Shown here: positions 7,401-9,688 of the stretch, in pieces
How the letters are laid out: each line of letters opens with the position of its first letter
Position numbering within the stretch: position 1 is the first letter of the stretch
Assembly: GCA_020446665.1 (NCBI GenBank)
Contig: JAGREF010000005.1
Span: 1 to 9,688 of the forward strand
Source: Sphingomonadaceae bacterium
GTDB taxonomy: Bacteria > Pseudomonadota > Alphaproteobacteria > Sphingomonadales > Sphingomonadaceae
Direction: 5' to 3'
DNA: 9,688 nucleotides
Notes under the pieces: model-generated
The model's input: only the letters and a program-made list of their open reading frames with translations
The model's database searches: none
Told to the model about the DNA's origin: nothing
Translations under genes and position numbers: made by a program

Positions 7401-9688
7401 GGTATCACCTTGAACGCCGTTGCCCCCTGCGCCGCCCGTACCGCTGGCATCGATGGAGAGCCCTGCCAGCCCGGTCAGCACTGAGCCCGTGCCGCCCAGG
7501 TTAACTTCGATGATACCGCCCGTTCCTGCACCGCCAACCCCGCCGGGCGCACCTTGCCCGCCCGCGCCGCCACTGGCCGTGGCTTGCAAACTGGCGGAAG
7601 TCAGCGCCAGGGTCGCGGTGGGATCAACGTCAATCAAGATATTGCCGGCTGTGCCAGTGCCGCCCATCGCACCCGGCGTGGCGATGCTTCCATCCCCGCC
7701 ATCACCGCCAACCACGCTGGTATCGATGCTCAGCGTCCCGATGGTGGCTGTTGCATTGGCAAGGTTGAGAATGAAATCGCCGCCAGACTGGTCGGAACCA
7801 TTCTGGCCATTGGCGGCCTGTTCAGCCCCGAAGTCATTGGCAACCTGAATCTGGCTGATATTGATCGTGCCACCCAGCAGATTGACCGTCATCGTCCCGC
7901 CAGTGCCGGAGCCAAGCCCACCCAGTTCCGTCCCGGTATTGTAGTAATTGGCGAAGGAATTCTCGAGGTCGATATTGCCCGTAAAGGTCGAAGCGCCTGA
8001 GATAGTAATGCTCGTGTCACCGGTCACAGCATTGCCCGCGGTCCCCGCAGCATCAATCGCGCCCAACGCCTCAGCAAAGGAAATCGTGTCGATTGCCGCA
8101 CCAATACCGCTGCCAATATGCTGCGAATCCGTGAGCGTGTAAGTCAGCGCCCCGCTCTGTGCATTGCCGGAACTTGGCCCCGCATCGGCAATGGCGAAGC
8201 TCCACAGCTGGACATCGCCGTTGATCGTGCTGCCATTGGTCGCAGTGAATGTCAGGTCACCAGCCAGCGCATCTGCGCCTGTGGTATTGCTGGTCACTGA
8301 CGGAAAGCGGAAGGCCTGCGCTTCATTGCCCAGGAAAATATCACCGCCAACTGTGACGGTGGAGGCATCGACCAGCATCTCTACGCCGCCTGCCTGCACC
8401 GTGGCACTGGTCACGCCCAGCCCGGTATCGGAGAACAGAGAAACGCCCGTATTGGCCGTCAGCGTCGAACCATTGAGCACTTGCAACGATACCGCCACCG
8501 GATCGTTCACAGTGATCTCACCGGCGGTGTAGGTGTCCAGCGAGAGGCCGAAATTGGTGAGGTTCAGCGTGGCATTGTCGATCACCATGTCGATCGTGCC
8601 CTGGACTGCTTCGCCGCCAAAGCCGAAGGTCGTGACAGAGGCATCGAGACTGCCCCAATTATTGGTGCTGCCTGTCAGATTGATTGTGATCGCCCCGCCA
8701 ACATTGCGGGCGCTGTCAACAAACAGCCCCGGCAATGCGCCCGTTCCACTCAGAGGATTGTCTTCGCCTGCACCCGCTTCGAATGCCACGCGGCTGGCGA
8801 TGGTTGAGGTTCCATCAGCGAAATTGACATTGATCGTCCCGCCCGTCGTATCCCCGCCTGTTGCCGATTGCAGCAGAGGATTGCCCGATTGCGGTTCATG
8901 TGCAGAGGCATCGGCGTAGATGCTGCGCTGGCGCAGGGGGAATGGGAAGGCAATGCTGAACTGGCCAAGCACTTCGAAATTGCTGCCAGCCCCGCTCATC
9001 AGGAAATCAATCGAGCCACCCACAGCATTGCCAGCGCCCAGCACCCCGGCAGATGCCCGCGCAGTGGCATCGGCAGCAAGACCGCCGCTGATCGAGATAG
9101 TGCCGCCCAGGCTGGCATTGCTGGTGAAGGAACCACCGGTCGCATCAGCCCCCAGCGCATTGTCGCGCAGGTCGAGGTTACCCGCACCGGACGCATCGGC
9201 AATCACATTGCCGGTAAAGGCCAGCACGGAGCCAGCACCACTGGTAAGCAGGTTGATCGCGCCGCCCGATGCTGCGCCATTCTGGCCCGGATTGGCGACG
9301 ACGCTGCCCAATCCGATGCCGCCATCGCCGCCCACGCCGCCAATACCGTTGGCGTTGAGCCGGTTGTCACTGCCATTGCCATCGACATTCAGCGTCGAGC
9401 CACCACTGGCCGAGAACGTAATCGTGCCGCCATTGCCAGCCCCGGCTGCGCCCCCGGCGCCTGCGTCGAAGGAAGGCGCATCGCCACCCCTGCCGCCTGC
9501 TCCACCAATGCCCTGCGCGCTTGTGAGGCCGTCGGCGGAATAATCAAAGGTCGCACCGGTAATCGCCGAAATTTCGACCAGCCCGCCGGTCCCGGCACCA
9601 CCGGCACCGCCAGTGCCACTGGGATCGACATCGCCCTGGTTCTGGGCTGCATCCGCGCCGCGCCCGCCAAATCCATCCGAAGTCGCAT
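1494..9688 (-). CDS. Giant beta-strand-repeat surface/secreted protein (filamentous-haemagglutinin-like), 5' end outside window
   Basis: One frame stays open from the window edge to a TGA at 1494-1496, giving 2,730 residues with no start in view. A GTG at 9335 is only an internal Val codon: the repeat pattern continues 117 codons upstream without a stop. The protein is rich in Gly, Ala, Ser, Thr, Asp, Ile and Val. The N-terminal half repeats GG-[TS]-[IV]-x-hydrophobic strands, nine of them with GGxGGxG runs. The middle repeats rungs like AGGDITL...A.GDI.hG.L.A, as expected of right-handed beta-helix exoproteins. The C-terminal part contains TGDIVVSQSFLVQN, DFADRRGF and a CX7C pair, then an acidic tail ending CEEGEESCPA. 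No C-terminal beta-barrel, RTX array or membrane segment is visible. The likely role is a cell-surface or released adhesin/biofilm fibre exported by two-partner secretion; the export domain would be in the unseen N-terminus. The ligand is unknown. A passenger of another secretion route is the main alternative. Confidence 0.85.
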   Translation of the reverse strand, partial: ATSDGFGGRGADAAQNQGDVDPSGTGGAGGAGTGGLVEISAITGATFDYSADGLTSAQGIGGAGGRGGDAPSFDAGAGGAAGAGNGGTITFSASGGSTLNVDGNGSDNRLNANGIGGVGGDGGIGLGSVVANPGQNGAASGGAINLLTSGAGSVLAFTGNVIADASGAGNLDLRDNALGADATGGSFTSNASLGGTISISGGLAADATARASAGVLGAGNAVGGSIDFLMSGAGSNFEVLGQFSIAFPFPLRQRSIYADASAHEPQSGNPLLQSATGGDTTGGTINVNFADGTSTIASRVAFEAGAGEDNPLSGTGALPGLFVDSARNVGGAITINLTGSTNNWGSLDASVTTFGFGGEAVQGTIDMVIDNATLNLTNFGLSLDTYTAGEITVNDPVAVSLQVLNGSTLTANTGVSLFSDTGLGVTSATVQAGGVEMLVDASTVTVGGDIFLGNEAQAFRFPSVTSNTTGADALAGDLTFTATNGSTINGDVQLWSFAIADAGPSSGNAQSGALTYTLTDSQHIGSGIGAAIDTISFAEALGAIDAAGTAGNAVTGDTSITISGASTFTGNIDLENSFANYYNTGTELGGLGSGTGGTMTVNLLGGTINISQIQVANDFGAEQAANGQNGSDQSGGDFILNLANATATIGTLSIDTSVVGGDGGDGSIATPGAMGGTGTAGNILIDVDPTATLALTSASLQATASGGAGGQGAPGGVGGAGTGGIIEVNLGGTGSVLTGLAGLSIDASGTGGAGGNGVQGDTGTDGTQGGTGGIGRGGSAVLSLTGNGAYLAVNSTLFQLVANGIGGTGGAGGANLSGGTAGDGGTGGAGVGGEVELQARSGSMFDLTATPAPTPSPFTLSSSGLGGAGGAGGSIDMLSGGIAGDGGDGGDGFGGAPALRAIGGSITGEDVQLAAIGTGGDGGVGGDDGTVVFGVGGIGGAGIGGNAILEIQDGSPGIVLLQHVSIIANGVSGAGNLFFGTLGGRVDIIGASHDLMSLLSLTVDATGDAAITGGGFYMTGINAQTRVSSQVLVDVAGDIVYSFDGDGQLVAGRGVTLNAGGDILVTHSNNAGGTISIDAGGNFSAISVGRFTADSGSFIVSGNELFVIAGGDITADDLTAVPVISLTSEGSVYLNNALATGPQGLSNFAGIIIDAGLLSAGSPIYDPTANVEITGTVRSYRDIRITAGGSTTFVGGSQTTADNALIVRTGDDIIVETGAGMASAANPTDAIDLLNPFTSGPNIRLLAGDVTNLLSPILTPIASVVIAGDINSGGGATIITGNAVDGLSGTITAASLAVDINDAPANGIAQSDDAGLLSAPCVEGNVCLGNIAVTNSIRIGQASNNDVIQLIVEQGTVSAREILISTRRDIVMGTNGIATQLDASDLFSLDSSEGNVDLRDASILSNQILVNAAGSLLGSAQLNSVNDIGITVGGSITAASIESGGQLTNVADVGGALEASYSVPGSMDVGLLSIASGPVNISAGSDLLFGEIVVASDDITLLAPGTIALGNADTAVNITLDGGVLDIGTLVASDSITLSSASDVSMISADAANGLDIDALGNVDFSFAGAGSDIGIVAGGAINGGDLDAGGMITLDGSLVAIGAANGTDISITSGSDILFDLLTSPNSISLDASAGAIGGNTTAGDIDSGGDVTITAQTIGLGDIISAGSITATASTGDAGFGTLNAVSTITVDAAGTPTIGNAISGGDTSVTGQAITFNNGTVGGNLTLNATNGDIDGNGTVTVSGGIDFDATGNVGFGSLNAQGGSFTVDAGGDITFTGATSNDFIAMVAAGEINGGDLSAVNSLSLQADAIAIGDASAANISLLSARDILFNLLSSPNAISLTATNGVIAANGGPGNITSGGDVTLTALAIALGDIVSGGSISATASIGDVTLGTITADGDITLDADQNITVDHAEALGNFLATSGRNFTTGLNSIITGGNIIITAGGVVTLGNSSAGGFIDVSGTQVDFATLVAGLHVQLVATAPAPAGAGSGGTKSGTQSVVPPVTTPGTGSVAGGSITAGTGASSLTANGGNILLTGPVSSTGSMAMTATAGDIVLGGTASAAGDLSLNASGLVSMVDANAGGALNITAGSSVSAGALQAGDDLVIRALGGEFIGTTLNAGGDVSVDAFGNITFDTASAGNDVDLDSFNGGSITVGSLFANSEIIVNSDGSFTADILDATGTGAGAIEVDAAGDITIGSLIGRRADISATAGFNLRIETEVDLAEELIATADDIFIRATQDLEVNAFARNGGVDIETVGALSTVGVTATQDIRLVSTGSSVAVNDEIVIDNVAPGKGAAPQQVTTSGGNILISAAGDVLVNANVTATDTLTIQAGGLADIQAAAIGETIDLFAADITIGANGSLGQTDLTNLIRISTDGDMRIGGAGGTSGLFELDNAEFSRIHSGGDIEIAANTGFIELDDLDIVVIDNVSGPQTGNLGQAGTLDFFSQDGIDVFGAVVMSNATADNRLSLATELDLFIDANTGLLEINEDSGVYTGTLSILAENVFAMTPDALADISGLGVADIDSRLADSEGIDNPDGLLRAGTGDIVVSQSFLVQNTAPGTDFADRRGFTFDSLLVQSNTATTGASIVVVINGIVNGQTGVDAIAATDFTGATLDALSTLNGCLIADPSSCVTTTTPDDDSPGDPLQDLIEDQFDDDPGQDDRTEQGFGDKFDTLLIELRDPSDYDEEPLIDDPVTGAGNEDLWSGGDEECEEGEESCPA
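1497..1748 (-). other. Acidic C-terminal tail of the giant protein ending in a Cys pair
   Basis: The last 84 residues contain 32 Asp/Glu and only three Lys/Arg by hand count. The tail carries the segment PLIDDPVTGAGNEDLW and ends DEECEEGEESCPA, with cysteine codons at 1524-1526 and 1503-1505 (CX6C). There is no terminal aromatic residue or alternating strand pattern of an outer-membrane barrel. The tail may serve in secretion, in surface retention through a disulfide loop, or in divalent-cation binding; all three are inference. Confidence 0.6.
1764..2050 (-). other. C-terminal non-acidic domain of the giant protein, with CX7C pair
   Basis: After the last regular rungs the chain reads LLRAGTGDIVVSQSFLVQN, then DFADRRGF, a VVVINGIVNG strand and NGCLIADPSSC. 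The two cysteines (codons at 1788-1790 and 1764-1766) are seven residues apart. I recognise this arrangement from memory as typical of the end of sphingomonad haemagglutinin-like exoproteins; I could not check it. It probably caps the beta-helix. Confidence 0.55.
3624..3734 (-). other. Pro/Thr/Ser/Gly-rich linker within the giant protein
   Basis: A 37-residue stretch (from VATAPAPAGAG to TTPGTGSVAGG) breaks the beta-rung pattern. It contains six prolines, many Gly/Ser/Thr and one of only three lysines in the visible protein. It probably forms a flexible hinge between two beta-helical segments, since rungs resume immediately after it (GGSITAG). No protease site is evident. Confidence 0.6.
3960..4364 (-). 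repeat. Copy 2 of a 135-residue internal duplication
   Basis: This is the partner of the segment at 4602-5006, with the same length and the same order of landmarks (INGGDL, DILFNLL, SPNAISL, SGGDVTL, LGDIVSGGSI). The DNA has diverged along with the protein, so this is an old duplication of several beta-helix rungs and not a recent or assembly-generated repeat. The 79 residues between the copies are ordinary rungs. Confidence 0.8.
4602..5006 (-). repeat. Copy 1 of a 135-residue internal duplication
   Basis: These 135 residues align without any gap to the 135 residues encoded at 3960-4364. By hand count, 70 of 135 positions are identical (about 52%). Shared landmarks in order are INGGDL, AIG, DILF, LL-x-SPN-x-ISL, SGGDVT, LGDI-x-S, SI-x-ATAS-x-GD and a closing DA. 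The copies start 642 nt (214 residues) apart. Confidence 0.8.
6777..7709 (-). repeat. Six Gly-rich modules (central group) of the giant protein
   Basis: These 311 residues divide into six tandem modules of 46, 45, 55, 60, 53 and 52 residues. Each opens with GG[DAT]GG[DQNAV]G, has a second run such as GGVGGAGTGG or GGIGGAGIGG, then a beta strand, a G-[ST] turn and a second strand ending near A-[SN]-G. The unit is the same as in the group at 9180-9688, which is about 490 residues nearer the N-terminus. The GGx triplet rhythm recalls polyglycine-II proteins, but that structural reading is inference. Confidence 0.8.
9180..9688 (-). repeat. Three Gly-rich modules (N-terminal group) of the giant protein
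   Basis: Three consecutive modules of about 54-55 residues each start with GGxGGxG-like runs (GGRGAD, GGAGGRGG, GGVGGDGGIG). Each continues through a second Gly-rich run into a strand such as GGTITFS or GGAINLL, then G-S-x-L, and closes with a short A/N-G element. The first module is the outermost one in view; more copies may lie beyond the edge. Confidence 0.75.

Noticed and set aside
6777..7709. RTX calcium-binding nonapeptides in the Gly/Asp-rich modules
   Set aside because: The runs are GGx triplets without the aspartate and hydrophobic positions of GGxGxDxUx, and they do not keep a nine-residue period.
6777..7709. Mycobacterial PE_PGRS-type protein
   Set aside because: The similarity is limited to Gly-Gly-Ala composition. 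The modules alternate with regular beta strands, and the neighbouring cysS and overall context are alphaproteobacterial.
9333..9335. GTG at 9335 as the start of the giant protein
   Set aside because: The same frame continues without a stop to the window edge, with the same Gly-rich modules on both sides of this codon, so it is an internal valine.
1..9688. CRISPR array, tRNA, insertion sequence or phage remnants
   Set aside because: No spaced identical direct repeats, no tRNA-like cloverleaf and no transposase or integrase motifs were seen; the window is almost fully coding on one strand.

Overview
The window looks like chromosomal DNA of an alphaproteobacterium, most likely Sphingomonadales and perhaps Erythrobacteraceae. 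The reasons are the G+C-rich coding bias, a cysteinyl-tRNA synthetase with an alphaproteobacterial look, and a giant beta-strand-repeat exoprotein whose C-terminal motifs (a DFADRRGF segment, an NGC...C pair, an LIDDPVTGAGNEDLW tail) I associate from memory with sphingomonad filamentous-haemagglutinin-like proteins. The taxonomic call is an inference. No rRNA, tRNA or phylogenetic marker other than cysS is present.

Layout: everything supported lies on the minus strand, so it reads from high to low coordinates. Positions 9688 to 1494 are one uninterrupted reading frame of 2,730 codons before a TGA. It is open at the window edge, so the N-terminus (signal peptide and any secretion domain) is not seen. 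After a 70-nt spacer with a perfect 11-bp inverted repeat, cysS starts at 1423 and runs off the other edge at position 1, only a short way from its expected end.

The giant protein has four zones, in N-to-C order. (1) A Gly-rich zone (about 9688-6680) is built from a two-strand repeat opening with GG-[TS]-[IV]. Nine of these units carry long GGxGGxG runs, in a group of three (9180-9688) and a group of six (6777-7709). (2) A longer beta-helix-like zone (about 6680-2290) has rungs resembling AGGDIT-hydrophobic-G-x-L-x-A. It holds an internal 135-residue duplication and a short Pro/Thr/Gly linker. (3) A C-terminal segment has one Cys pair. (4) An 84-residue, strongly acidic tail ends in another Cys pair. 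There is no autotransporter barrel and no RTX nonapeptide array, so secretion by a two-partner (TpsA-like) route is the most natural reading, but no partner gene is in the window.

The two genes share orientation but have unrelated jobs: a cell-surface or secreted structural protein and a housekeeping tRNA-charging enzyme. I see no defence system, mobile element, CRISPR array or biosynthetic cluster. The points most worth a second look are the modular architecture of the giant protein, its near-absence of lysine, its three isolated cysteine pairs, and the hairpin (with a possible overlapping mini-ORF) between the two genes.
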